Shown: positions 1 to 7,958 of the stretch, piece by piece
How the letters are laid out: every line of letters begins with the position of its first letter
How positions within the stretch are numbered: position 1 is the stretch's first letter
Origin: Acinetobacter pittii
GTDB taxonomy: Bacteria > Pseudomonadota > Gammaproteobacteria > Pseudomonadales > Moraxellaceae
NCBI RefSeq assembly: GCF_034067285.1
Contig: NZ_CP139286.1
Span: 1,054,001 to 1,118,000 of the forward strand
Direction: 5' to 3'
DNA: 64,000 nucleotides
The notes under the pieces: generated by a model
What the model was told of the DNA's origin: nothing
The model's input: only the letters and a program-made list of their open reading frames with translations
The model's database searches: none
Made by a program: the position numbers and the translations under genes

Positions 1-269
1 GTTTGGCTGGTGCAGCATTTATTGCATTCCTTTCAAGTTTAACCAGTGTTTCGTTCACAGCTGTTCAATATGCAATCTTTAGTTCACTCATGACACTTAC
101 ACCAAAACTTTTGGGTGGATATTCAGGTACCATAGTGAGTAATATTGGTTACCCAAAATTCTTTTTGATGACAACTCTTATTGGTATTCCAATCTTGATC
201 TTAGTGGTTTGGGTTGGAAAACTGCTAAAAGATCATCAAGCACATGAATCAGAAAAGGCAGGTGAATAG
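1..269 (+). CDS. AmpG-like muropeptide MFS permease, C-terminal part only
   Basis: Only the last 89 or so residues are present; the reading frame is open to the left edge, so the start lies outside. Three hydrophobic segments are visible, and the stretch with [14 protein letters not shown] followed by PKLLGGYSG closely matches the C-terminal half of AmpG-type inner-membrane permeases, which import anhydro-muropeptides for cell-wall recycling. The gene ends with a charged cytoplasmic tail ([13 protein letters not shown]) and stops 2 bases before the gloA start, so the two are probably co-transcribed. AmpG assignment is from family recognition; another MFS member of the same subfamily is possible. 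Confidence 0.72.
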   Translation, partial: LAGAAFIAFLSSLTSVSFTAVQYAIFSSLMTLTPKLLGGYSGTIVSNIGYPKFFLMTTLIGIPILILVVWVGKLLKDHQAHESEKAGE

Positions 270-271
270 AC

Positions 272-673
272 ATGCGAATGCTTCATACAATGTTGCGAGT
301 AGGCAATCTAGAACAATCTTTAAAGTTCTATACCGAAGTATTAGGGATGAAGTTACTTCGTAAGCGTGATTATGAAGAAGGGCGCTTTACACTGGCATTT
401 GTTGGCTATGGCCATGAAGAAACCAATACCGTGCTTGAGCTTACTCATAACTGGGATACATCAAGTTATGATTTAGGCAATGCTTATGGTCATATTGCCA
501 TTGGTGTTGATGATGCTTACAAAGCGTGTGAAGAAATTAAAGCACGTGGTGGCAAAGTTGTGCGTGAAGCGGGTCCAATGAAAGGTGGTGTTACCGTGAT
601 CGCATTTGTTGAAGATCCGGACGGCTATAAAGTCGAATTGATTCAACAAGATGCTAATGCAACAAATAACTAA
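272..673 (+). CDS. gloA: Lactoylglutathione lyase (glyoxalase I)
   Basis: This 133-residue cytosolic enzyme converts the hemithioacetal of methylglyoxal and glutathione to S-lactoylglutathione. It starts [10 protein letters not shown], as in E. coli GloA, and the four metal ligands fall exactly where the family has them: His5, Glu56, His74 and Glu122. The glyoxalase fold is two beta-alpha-beta-beta-beta modules, and length equals the family norm. An AGGTGA ribosome-binding site lies inside the end of the preceding permease gene, from which it is separated by 2 bases. A hairpin terminator follows at 731. Ni-type bacterial GloA is the expected metal class, inferred from the short length. Confidence 0.97.
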   Translation: MRMLHTMLRVGNLEQSLKFYTEVLGMKLLRKRDYEEGRFTLAFVGYGHEETNTVLELTHNWDTSSYDLGNAYGHIAIGVDDAYKACEEIKARGGKVVREAGPMKGGVTVIAFVEDPDGYKVELIQQDANATNN

Positions 674-730
674 AAATTGACTGTGATGCTTTAAGATTTA
701 GTTCTTAAAAGTCTAGCTTTATTTTTTTAG

Positions 731-784
731 CCCAGTATGATGAAGGCTTGACCAAATGGTCAATTTATCAACTGGGTTTTTTAT
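731..784 (+). terminator. Terminator after gloA
   Basis: CCCAGT (731-736) pairs with ACTGGG (771-776) and is followed by TTTTTT; an inner hairpin TTGACC-AAAT-GGTCAA sits at 748-763. The long arm spacing makes it an unusual two-tier hairpin. Confidence 0.6.
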
Positions 785-812
785 TTATCTAAAATAATCA
801 TAGGATATGGCT

Positions 813-1778
813 ATGCTGAAGTTATTGGCGCTTGATCGATTTACAATTTTATTGGTTGGAATGGTACTACTCGCAACATTCTTTCCAGTCAGTGGTCAAG
901 CTGCACAATATTTCAATACACTGACCACAGTCGCGATTGCAATTTTATTCTTTTTACATGGTGCGAAACTATCAAGAGAGGCGGTGATTGAAGGCATTTT
1001 GCATTGGAAAATGCATGTACTTGTCTTTGCATTTACTTTCTTTATTTTTCCAGTAATTGGTTTATTGGCTAAGCCAATTCTGTTACCTCTATTAGGTCAA
1101 CAGTTGTACTGGGGTTTTTTGTTTATGTGCTTTTTGCCCTCTACAGTTCAATCTTCTATTGCATTTACATCAGTGGCAAAAGGGAATGTGGCTGGAGCGG
1201 TGTGTAGTGCATCTTTTTCCAATTTGATTGGTATGTTTATTACACCAGTATTGGTGAGCTTTTTTATTTTAGGTCAAAGCCAACATGGGTTCGATCCAAC
1301 AGCTTCAATTATACAAATTACATTATTACTGTTAGTACCATTTATTTTAGGTCAATTATTACGCCCTTATATTTTCCCTTATATGGCAAAAGTTCCAAGT
1401 ATTGTTAAAGCATTCGATCAAGGTTCAATTTTGATGGTGGTGTATGGTGCATTTAGTGGGGCTGTGGTTGCAGGGCTTTGGCATCAAGTGAGCTGGAAAA
1501 CTTTACTCATTCTCACAATTGCATGTTCAGTGCTTTTAACGGTCATTATGCTATTAGCACTTTACCTACCGCGTGCTTTAGGTTTTAACCGAGCAGATCA
1601 AGTCACGGTTTTCTTTTGTAGTTCAAAAAAGACTTTGGCAAGTGGTGTTCCAATGGCGCAAATCTTATTTATTGGTCAGCCTTTAGGTATGATTGTGTTA
1701 CCTATTATGATCTTTCACCAAATCCAATTAATGGTGTGTGGGGTGATCGCAAATTACTGGGCTAAATCGAAAGATTAA
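813..1778 (+). CDS. Bile acid:sodium symporter family protein (SLC10A7/YfeH type)
   Basis: A 321-residue integral membrane protein with about ten hydrophobic helices. The features PVIGLLAKPILLPLLGQQLY, the LPSTVQSSIAFTSVAKGN stretch with its Ser/Thr-rich crossing helix, and the late FFCSSKKTLASGVPMA motif are typical of the SLC10A7/YfeH branch of the bile acid:sodium symporter family. The substrate cannot be inferred. The ATG at 813 is preferred over the in-frame ATG at 807 because AGGAT lies 6 bases upstream of 813 but abuts 807. It stands alone, between the gloA terminator and the rpmE promoter. Confidence 0.85.
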   Translation: MLKLLALDRFTILLVGMVLLATFFPVSGQAAQYFNTLTTVAIAILFFLHGAKLSREAVIEGILHWKMHVLVFAFTFFIFPVIGLLAKPILLPLLGQQLYWGFLFMCFLPSTVQSSIAFTSVAKGNVAGAVCSASFSNLIGMFITPVLVSFFILGQSQHGFDPTASIIQITLLLLVPFILGQLLRPYIFPYMAKVPSIVKAFDQGSILMVVYGAFSGAVVAGLWHQVSWKTLLILTIACSVLLTVIMLLALYLPRALGFNRADQVTVFFCSSKKTLASGVPMAQILFIGQPLGMIVLPIMIFHQIQLMVCGVIANYWAKSKD

Positions 1779-1802
1779 TTCGCAAAAAGAAATTATTTGA
1801 TG

Positions 1803-1808
1803 TATAAT
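1803..1808 (+). promoter_or_regulatory. Probable -10 box of the rpmE promoter
   Basis: A perfect TATAAT, embedded in TGTATAATG, lies just before the folded leader; transcription would begin near 1814, so the leader starts with its own first stem. No good -35 box is visible 16-18 bases upstream. Confidence 0.55.
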
Positions 1809-1811
1809 GTT

Positions 1812-1929
1812 GCCCACTTGTTGTGCTTAGCTCTAACCCTAGAGGTTTCGGTGGGCCAAAAGAATGGTCTGTTGTGGTGTTGATCTGCTCATTTTGAGCC
1901 TGTCCTCAACTGAAGTTGAGAGTGATCAA
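1812..1929 (+). promoter_or_regulatory. Structured 5' leader of rpmE (probable ribosomal-protein leader)
   Basis: Two folded domains can be read directly. Domain 1: GCCCAC (1812-1817) pairs with GTGGGC (1851-1856), enclosing the hairpin CTCTA-ACCC-TAGAG (1831-1844). Domain 2 is a three-way junction: TTGATC (1880-1885) pairs with GATCAA (1924-1929) and encloses GCTCA-TTT-TGAGC (1887-1899) and CTCAAC-TGAA-GTTGAG (1905-1920). The E. coli rpmE gene is known to be autoregulated by L31, and L31 leaders are described in several bacterial groups; that this one binds L31 is inference. Confidence 0.7.
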
Positions 1930-1975
1930 TTGCGATGACAGCTTAAGCCTTTCTTCCAATTAGGAGTAATCGACG

Positions 1976-2200
1976 ATGCGCGCCGATATTCACCCAAAAT
2001 ATGAAAAATTAGTTGCAACTTGTTCTTGCGGTAACGTAATCGAAACTCGTTCTGCTTTAGGTAAAGAAACTATCTACCTTGACGTATGTTCAGCTTGCCA
2101 CCCATTCTACACTGGTAAGCAAAAGAATGTAGACACTGGTGGTCGTATCGACAAATTCAAACAACGTTTTGCTGGTATGTCTCGCTCTATCAAGCGTTAA
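1976..2200 (+). CDS. rpmE: 50S ribosomal protein L31 (zinc form)
   Basis: A 74-residue large-subunit protein at the intersubunit bridge. It begins MRADIHPKY and has the zinc-binding cysteines Cys16, Cys18, Cys38 and Cys41, so it is the C+ form rather than the zinc-free YkgM-type paralogue. The family C-terminus ([11 protein letters not shown]) is intact. The ribosome-binding site TAGGAG lies about 9 bases upstream. It is monocistronic: a long folded leader precedes it and a strong terminator follows. The zinc form implies it may be replaced by a C- paralogue under zinc starvation, but none lies in this window. Confidence 0.98.
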   Translation: MRADIHPKYEKLVATCSCGNVIETRSALGKETIYLDVCSACHPFYTGKQKNVDTGGRIDKFKQRFAGMSRSIKR

Positions 2201-2219
2201 TACTGCGACACGAAACAAA

Positions 2220-2246
2220 AAACGGGCTTTATGCCCGTTTTTTGTT
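2220..2246. terminator. Bidirectional terminator between rpmE and the FimX-like gene
   Basis: AAACGGGC (2220-2227) pairs with GCCCGTTT (2233-2240), flanked by an A run on the left and a T run on the right, so it can end transcripts from both strands. Confidence 0.9.
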
Positions 2247-2263
2247 TTTAGCGTACCAGCCCA

Positions 2264-4390
2264 TTATTGGTCTTGTACGTCCGTTAAACGATCAAGTTTT
2301 TTCTGAAAATATTGGCCTTGCAAGAAACGAGCTTCTACATTCCAAGCATTTGCAAATGAGTTCATGTCATTAAGTTCACTCAGTAAAATCCCGACTGGTT
2401 TTACAGTCAAATAGTTCAGAACCTTTTCTTGTAAGCGAACTAGCCCATCATCTGAGTTTAACAGCTCGGTTTTCTTCGATTGCAGTTTTAAATATTGAAC
2501 ATCAAGTTGTTGCAATATTGATTCGCTATACATAGAAGAAGAGAAATCCCGAATTGAAACTTCTGCGCCATGTTGACGTAGGCGAGCAATGTGTTGCTGG
2601 GCAATTGCAAGATGAGGCTGAATCGCTTGTTCTGAAAATTGTAAAACCAATGGGCTTTCAAGCTTGCTACCAATAATGGTGAGTAGTTTTGAAATCAACT
2701 CAGGGAATGACTTATCTTTGAGCAAGATATCAATATTCAGGTTGATAATCAGTTTAGCTTTAGGGTACTGAGTAATAAAATTATGTAGTTGCTTACACGC
2801 CTCAACCAAAATCCAGCGGTCTAATTGAATAGAAAGCTCACTGTCTTCTCTTAATTCAGCTAAGTCATTTATGTCATACCATTGTTCATCGCTAATAAAA
2901 CCACTAGTCACTTCATAGTTATGAGTTTCCTGATCATGCTTGTCGTAGATCTGCTGATATTTTAAATGAATTTCACTTCGGGCTAGTTGTTGCTTTAATT
3001 GCTGTAATACAGATGATTGCAGAGGAGCATCAACGTGTTGAAGGCTTAGATCAAGCGATATAGGTGAGCTGGCAGGCTCAGCAGCGACAATATCAATCGT
3101 TGGTGCTAACTCAATTTCTGACTTTGCCTTAGGTAACTCTTGCTGATGAGTTTGATCAAGTAATTTTGTAAAGCTATCTTCATTTAAAGGTTCAGTTATT
3201 GGGGCATAACTCAGCTTAAACTGGACCGAGTAGTTAAACTCATTAATCTTTAATAAATGCTCTTTCTGCAAACTTTGCAGACTAACCAGTTGAGAGTTAA
3301 GCACACTACTGTTTTCAGCTTGTAAAACGCCAACATACGCGCCCAATTCAAGATTGAAAATCGGTATTTGTGCGTGCTCTTTTAAGAAACTTTGTAACTG
3401 GTTGAAATATTGTGCAGGGGTTTGCCAATCTTGTTGAAATACTCGTTCTGGGCACTGATTTAAGCGAAATAAAATTAATGCATTGGCTTGAGCAGGGTAG
3501 GTCGATAGATGTCGATTAATTTGTTGCCAAGCTGTTTGTACACCATCACTCTTTTCGGAAAAGAGTGTATTTGCTGGTGTTGCCAAATCCAGTTGGTAGT
3601 CAATGGTCAACTGTACGGCATCTTCTTCCTGACTAGGAATAAACTCTAGTTTTAGCGCCTTATTACCTGAAATTGCTGCATGTTGGCTTTGAATTTCAAA
3701 ACGTGCCTGATCAAATTGGCCTAATGAAATTTTCTTAAATCTTTGTTTAAAAACATTTAAATCATTAGGCTGTAAAACATCTAAGATAGGCAGGCCGATA
3801 ATCTCATCTTCTTGTTTAAAGCCAAAAAGGTTGAGATATTCTGTATTTGCTTTGACATGCATGCCTTCTTGAAAAAGGGCAACTGCTTTATGGCTGTTAT
3901 TGACCAATGTTTGTGTATGGGAGTGAATCGTTTCTAACTCATTGGTCAGACGTTGTTCGGTTTGTAATAACTGGCTATATGACAAGGTCCGAATAAGAGT
4001 GATATAAAAATAATCTAATGGTTCTAATGGAACTACATCATAAATGCCTTTTTGAATATAAGCCTGATATTGCTGAGGTTGATAATCTTCAGGTTGTAAT
4101 AATAAAACAGGTAAATTTGGCTGCTCAGATGCTTGAATGAGGGAGAGAGTTTGTTCAATTTTTAGGTCATAAGCGCGACCAAAAATAATAGCATCCCACG
4201 GCGTATTTAACTGTTTTTCAAAACTTTTTAAATCATCAAGTAATAATGCCTGAACTTGATAATCATTCCCCAATAATAAATTTAAAATCTGGTTATAACG
4301 TAGCTGGTTGTCATCAATAATGAGTAAACGTGTTTCAGTACGTTTTAACTTTTTAGATAATAAAGAGTTTCTCACTTTAGTGCTTCCCAT
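2264..4390 (-). CDS. FimX-like REC-PAS-GGDEF-EAL protein with degenerate domains
   Basis: A 708-residue cytosolic protein. Domains in order: a receiver-like domain (about 20-140) with the acidic pair DD at 26-27 but Gly71 where the phospho-accepting Asp is expected; a PAS domain (about 150-270); a GGDEF remnant (about 285-420) with no GG(D/E)EF motif; and an EAL domain (about 455-700). The EAL signature is replaced by YEVTSGF near 492-498 and the DDFG motif by RDFSSS near 614. This order and pattern of decay match Pseudomonas FimX, a non-catalytic c-di-GMP receptor that controls type IV pilus assembly. Its start overlaps the end of the PilZ-domain gene by 19 bases, indicating translational coupling. 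Role in pilus control is inference from the family. Confidence 0.78.
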   Translation of the reverse strand: MGSTKVRNSLLSKKLKRTETRLLIIDDNQLRYNQILNLLLGNDYQVQALLLDDLKSFEKQLNTPWDAIIFGRAYDLKIEQTLSLIQASEQPNLPVLLLQPEDYQPQQYQAYIQKGIYDVVPLEPLDYFYITLIRTLSYSQLLQTEQRLTNELETIHSHTQTLVNNSHKAVALFQEGMHVKANTEYLNLFGFKQEDEIIGLPILDVLQPNDLNVFKQRFKKISLGQFDQARFEIQSQHAAISGNKALKLEFIPSQEEDAVQLTIDYQLDLATPANTLFSEKSDGVQTAWQQINRHLSTYPAQANALILFRLNQCPERVFQQDWQTPAQYFNQLQSFLKEHAQIPIFNLELGAYVGVLQAENSSVLNSQLVSLQSLQKEHLLKINEFNYSVQFKLSYAPITEPLNEDSFTKLLDQTHQQELPKAKSEIELAPTIDIVAAEPASSPISLDLSLQHVDAPLQSSVLQQLKQQLARSEIHLKYQQIYDKHDQETHNYEVTSGFISDEQWYDINDLAELREDSELSIQLDRWILVEACKQLHNFITQYPKAKLIINLNIDILLKDKSFPELISKLLTIIGSKLESPLVLQFSEQAIQPHLAIAQQHIARLRQHGAEVSIRDFSSSMYSESILQQLDVQYLKLQSKKTELLNSDDGLVRLQEKVLNYLTVKPVGILLSELNDMNSFANAWNVEARFLQGQYFQKKLDRLTDVQDQ

Positions 4391-6117
4391 AAATCTTGGC
4401 TGCTAGAGTTATTACCCTTTTTCATCATGAACTGATCAAGCAGGCCTTGTTGCTGCTCATTCAAAAGTTCGAAATGAAATTGAATAAAACTTTGCGTAAT
4501 GAGTTGTGCTTTGAGTAGATACACTTTGATTTCTTCTGTCCCCAATCGTAAATGAATTGTTTGTTGCTCTCTAAAAATTTGAGAGCCCGGTAAAATAAGC
4601 GTGTTTTGTATTTCTTCTAGATTTTGTGTTTGTAGTAATAGTGCGGGATGATAGTTGCGAGTATGGCGCTCAGCTTGAATATGCACTGCGCAAGGGAACA
4701 TGGCTTGTGACAAGATCTCTAAACCTAACTCTAGAGATTTTTCAGTTGATTGCTTAATCCAGCGAATCACGCCACCGCGCCATTGTCCGTGCAAAGTCTC
4801 TTTAACTAAAATGTATTCACCGGTTCTTAAGTTTTTCGGTGCTTCGCCAGACCATTTAATACGGTATCCATTGACACTAATATCAAGAACAGTGGTTTGA
4901 TAAATGGTTTTGCTCTCACGACTCAAGCGTTGATAGGAGCTTGTTTGTTGTTCTTTTTTCTCTAAGTTAGATAAAACTTTAGATTCGCTTTGCAAGTTAT
5001 AGTTATGGTTAAGCTGTAATGTTTCTTCAAAGTTCTTTGCTTTTGATAGATAGAAGTGAGCAGTGCTTAAACCAAAACAAATTTGTAGCTCTGCATTGTA
5101 CTCATAACGTTCATGACGACGTTGAGCTGTGGTTCCTAAAATCGTTTGAACATGAAACTTTAAAGCTGGGCTTAAATAAAACTTTTCATTCTTAGAAATA
5201 TATTGAGCATTTTTATGCATGGTTGCAGTGACATGCTCAAGTAAGGCTTGCGTACCTATAAAAATGCTCGGATTAAAATTAGAGCTACGCTTGGTATTAT
5301 AAACAGGTGGATGATCTTTATTTGGGTCGACGACGTATTTTGTTAATGCGGTATCTTTCGGCAAAATATGAATCATTCTTGCCCAGTCAAAACTACATTG
5401 AAATAATGCCTGAATTTCTGACTGACGAATCTGGTTGGTATTTAAAATATCGAGCAAAATCAGTTGAGCATAGGCCTGAGTGATATTTGCTAGCGGGTGG
5501 TGGATGCCCTGAATATGATTGATATTTGTCAGATGGTATTTGTGTTGAACAGCGGTTTCATAGAGCTGATGTGCAATTAACCATTGTCCTTTAAGAGGCT
5601 CGCTATAGAGCATATGCTGCTGATATAGAAGACTCGTTAACTGCTTTAAAGCATGAAAAGTCGATAGAGTACGCGCCGTTTGCAAATTCTTTTTTTGCTT
5701 ATAAGCAAAGAGTGAAAACTTTTGATGCTGTAGTTGCTCATGACTATTTTGCGCAATATTCAAATAAATACTGGCGAAATAGCAGCGGAGCAACATTGCT
5801 AATTCAATAATATGTTCATTACGATCTGTACTAATAACACCTTGGTTAAAGAAGTTTTTTTCTAGGCTCGCGAGCACATTATTAATGGTTGGATGGAGCG
5901 TTTGTATGAGATCAAAACGTAGAGTCTCACTACATTTTAATTCATTGAGTTCTAAAATGGCTGTGAATAATGCTTTTGACGTATCACCGAGTTGCATAAT
6001 AGAAAGGGTAGTGACCCATTCATTAAGATCTTTAATTTTGGCTTCACAAAAGCTTAACCGTTCACGAGTGAGTGCGGTTTGATTGTGAAAAATGTCTGAC
6101 AGCGCATTATTCATCAT
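4372..6117 (-). CDS. PilZ-domain protein, probable c-di-GMP effector
   Basis: About 581 residues, mostly helical N-terminal region (1-330) without a recognised domain, then a PilZ domain. The PilZ signature is complete: RxxxR as RRHER (about 333-337) and DxSxxG as DISVNG (about 412-417), followed by strands ending GGVIRWIKQ and LGLEIL. The two motifs are unusually far apart (about 75 residues), implying an insertion of some 45-50 residues. No membrane segment or signal peptide. The likely start is ATG 6117 (GTG 6120 and ATG 6114 are alternatives; the ribosome-binding site is weak). It starts 15 bases after epmB ends and overlaps the FimX-like gene by 19 bases, so it lies in an epmB-pilZ-fimX operon. 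FimX-PilZ partnerships are known in Xanthomonas; here the partnership is inferred from gene order. Confidence 0.72.
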   Translation of the reverse strand: MMNNALSDIFHNQTALTRERLSFCEAKIKDLNEWVTTLSIMQLGDTSKALFTAILELNELKCSETLRFDLIQTLHPTINNVLASLEKNFFNQGVISTDRNEHIIELAMLLRCYFASIYLNIAQNSHEQLQHQKFSLFAYKQKKNLQTARTLSTFHALKQLTSLLYQQHMLYSEPLKGQWLIAHQLYETAVQHKYHLTNINHIQGIHHPLANITQAYAQLILLDILNTNQIRQSEIQALFQCSFDWARMIHILPKDTALTKYVVDPNKDHPPVYNTKRSSNFNPSIFIGTQALLEHVTATMHKNAQYISKNEKFYLSPALKFHVQTILGTTAQRRHERYEYNAELQICFGLSTAHFYLSKAKNFEETLQLNHNYNLQSESKVLSNLEKKEQQTSSYQRLSRESKTIYQTTVLDISVNGYRIKWSGEAPKNLRTGEYILVKETLHGQWRGGVIRWIKQSTEKSLELGLEILSQAMFPCAVHIQAERHTRNYHPALLLQTQNLEEIQNTLILPGSQIFREQQTIHLRLGTEEIKVYLLKAQLITQSFIQFHFELLNEQQQGLLDQFMMKKGNNSSSQDLWEALK

Positions 6118-6132
6118 CACTTATTATATAAC

Positions 6133-7149
6133 TCAAAATGTTGTGGCCCCAAAAAGCGGTGTTTTATTCTTTTCGCCCGCAATTTCCCTGACAAGTTTAG
6201 GAACCAAATACCCCGGTAGGTTCGCTAACACGTCACGATAGATCTCATCTATCTCAGATGAATCTAAATCAAAATGTTGTGCACCTTTTACTTTATCTAA
6301 AACATGTAAGTAATAAGGCATAACGCGAGCTTCAAATAAACGATAACTTAAATCGACTAAGGTCTGTGCAGAATCATTCACACCTTTTAGCAATACTGCC
6401 TGATTCAGTACAGTAATATGATGGTCAGATAACTGCAACAATTTTGAACAAGTGAAGTCATCGAGTTCAGAAGCATGATTTGAGTGTACCACCAGAACTA
6501 TACGCAGCCTACTGTTTTTTAATAAAGAAATCAGCTCTTCGTCGATCCGGTTAGGAATGACAATAGGGACTCGTGAATGAATTCTCAGAATCTTAATTTG
6601 TTTGAGAGATGATAGGCGTTCTAACCAAAGTGCCAATTTACGGTTAGAAAGTGTAAGGGGGTCGCCACCACTTAAAATGATTTCATTGATGTTCGGGTTT
6701 GCTTCAATATAATTTTTAATATTTAGCCAGTCTTCATTTTTCGGTAAGTTTTCTTGATAGGGGAAATGGCGACGGAAGCAATAACGACAATGAACGGCGC
6801 AAGCGCCTGTCAAAGTCAGTAAAAAGCGCGACTTATATTTATGTAATACACCCGGTAATTGATTTGCTGCTTCTTCACCCAATGGGTCAGTGACAAACTC
6901 AGGATGTTCTTCAAGCTCTAAATGATGAGGTAATACTTGTAGCAAAAGCGGGTCAAGCGGGTTTTTAGCGTTCATTTTTCCGACGAACGCGCGAGGAACA
7001 CGCAATTTAAACTTTTCAGAAGCCAGAATCGCACCCGATAATAGCTGTTCTGAGGATAACTCGAGTAGGCTTAGCAATTCAGAAGGATCAGTAATAAGGT
7101 CACTCAGTTGAGATTGCCAGTTTTGCTCTTGGTATAAATAGTTTATCAT
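6133..7149 (-). CDS. epmB: EF-P (R)-beta-lysylation protein, lysine 2,3-aminomutase EpmB
   Basis: This 338-residue radical-SAM, PLP-dependent enzyme converts alpha-lysine to (R)-beta-lysine for attachment to EF-P. The radical-SAM cluster motif CxxxCxxC appears as CAVHCRYC, followed by FRRHFPY; the conserved GGDPL is present in ILSGGDPLTL. Length matches E. coli EpmB (342). It is divergent from efp, its ultimate substrate, with 73 bases between start codons. The PilZ-domain gene follows 15 bases downstream on the same strand. EpmA, the ligase partner, is not in this window. Confidence 0.96.
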   Translation of the reverse strand: MINYLYQEQNWQSQLSDLITDPSELLSLLELSSEQLLSGAILASEKFKLRVPRAFVGKMNAKNPLDPLLLQVLPHHLELEEHPEFVTDPLGEEAANQLPGVLHKYKSRFLLTLTGACAVHCRYCFRRHFPYQENLPKNEDWLNIKNYIEANPNINEIILSGGDPLTLSNRKLALWLERLSSLKQIKILRIHSRVPIVIPNRIDEELISLLKNSRLRIVLVVHSNHASELDDFTCSKLLQLSDHHITVLNQAVLLKGVNDSAQTLVDLSYRLFEARVMPYYLHVLDKVKGAQHFDLDSSEIDEIYRDVLANLPGYLVPKLVREIAGEKNKTPLFGATTF

Positions 7150-7222
7150 TTGACACGATTAAGATAATGCAACAACGCATTATATCGCATAGTTGACTTG
7201 TTAAGTTTGGAGTGTGCCTTTC

Positions 7223-7792
7223 ATGGCCTATTATTCTACAAATGATTTCAAAGCAGGCCTTAAGGTTATGCTTGATGGTAACCCATGTTCAATCATGGAA
7301 AACGAATATGTAAAACCAGGTAAAGGTCAAGCGTTCAACCGTGTAAAATTACGTAACCTTAAAACCGGTAAAGTATTAGAAAAAACTTTCAAATCAGGTG
7401 ACTCTTTAGAAGCTGCTGATATTGTTGAAGTTGAAATGGATTATCTATACAACGATGGTGAAATGTGGAATTTCATGGATCCTGTATCTTTTGAGCAAAT
7501 CGCTGCAGACAAAACTGCAATGGGCGATGCTGCTAAATGGTTAAAAGATGATTCAAATGAAAAATGTACAATTATGTTGTTCAACGGCGTTCCTTTAACA
7601 GTAAACCCGCCGAACTTCGTAGTATTAAAAATTGTTGAAACTGATCCAGGCGTACGCGGTGATACTTCTGGCGGTGGCGGTAAACCAGCTAAGCTTGAAA
7701 CAGGTGCGGTTGTTCGTGTGCCGTTATTTGTTCAGCAAGAAGAAAGCGTTCGTGTAGATACTCGTACTGGTGAGTATTTAGAGCGTGCATAA
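7223..7792 (+). CDS. efp: Translation elongation factor P
   Basis: A 189-residue, three-domain tRNA-shaped factor that relieves ribosome stalling at polyproline. The start ATG 7223 gives [12 protein letters not shown], like E. coli MATYYSNDFRAG, and has GGAG 10 bases upstream; the in-frame GTG at 7214 has no site. The modified lysine is Lys34 in the loop KPGKGQA, exactly the position beta-lysylated by EpmA/EpmB, and epmB is the divergent neighbour. The C-terminus ([15 protein letters not shown]) is complete. A terminator follows at once. Confidence 0.98.
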   Translation: MAYYSTNDFKAGLKVMLDGNPCSIMENEYVKPGKGQAFNRVKLRNLKTGKVLEKTFKSGDSLEAADIVEVEMDYLYNDGEMWNFMDPVSFEQIAADKTAMGDAAKWLKDDSNEKCTIMLFNGVPLTVNPPNFVVLKIVETDPGVRGDTSGGGGKPAKLETGAVVRVPLFVQQEESVRVDTRTGEYLERA

Positions 7793-7818
7793 TAGTTAAA
7801 AAATAAACTATTATCGAA

Positions 7819-7845
7819 GGGATGATGTAAATCATCCCTTTTTTT
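7819..7845 (+). terminator. Terminator after efp
   Basis: GGGATGAT (7819-7826), loop GTAA, ATCATCCC (7831-7838), then seven T. Confidence 0.93.
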
Positions 7846-7958
7846 ATGCGAAAGTATAAGAGGAAAAAAATTAAAGGAGGAGTAGAGTCACAAGGATTAC
7901 GCAGAGAACAGTACATAACAATATAAAAATGCTGTAGTTATTTATTGAGAGGTTAAGA

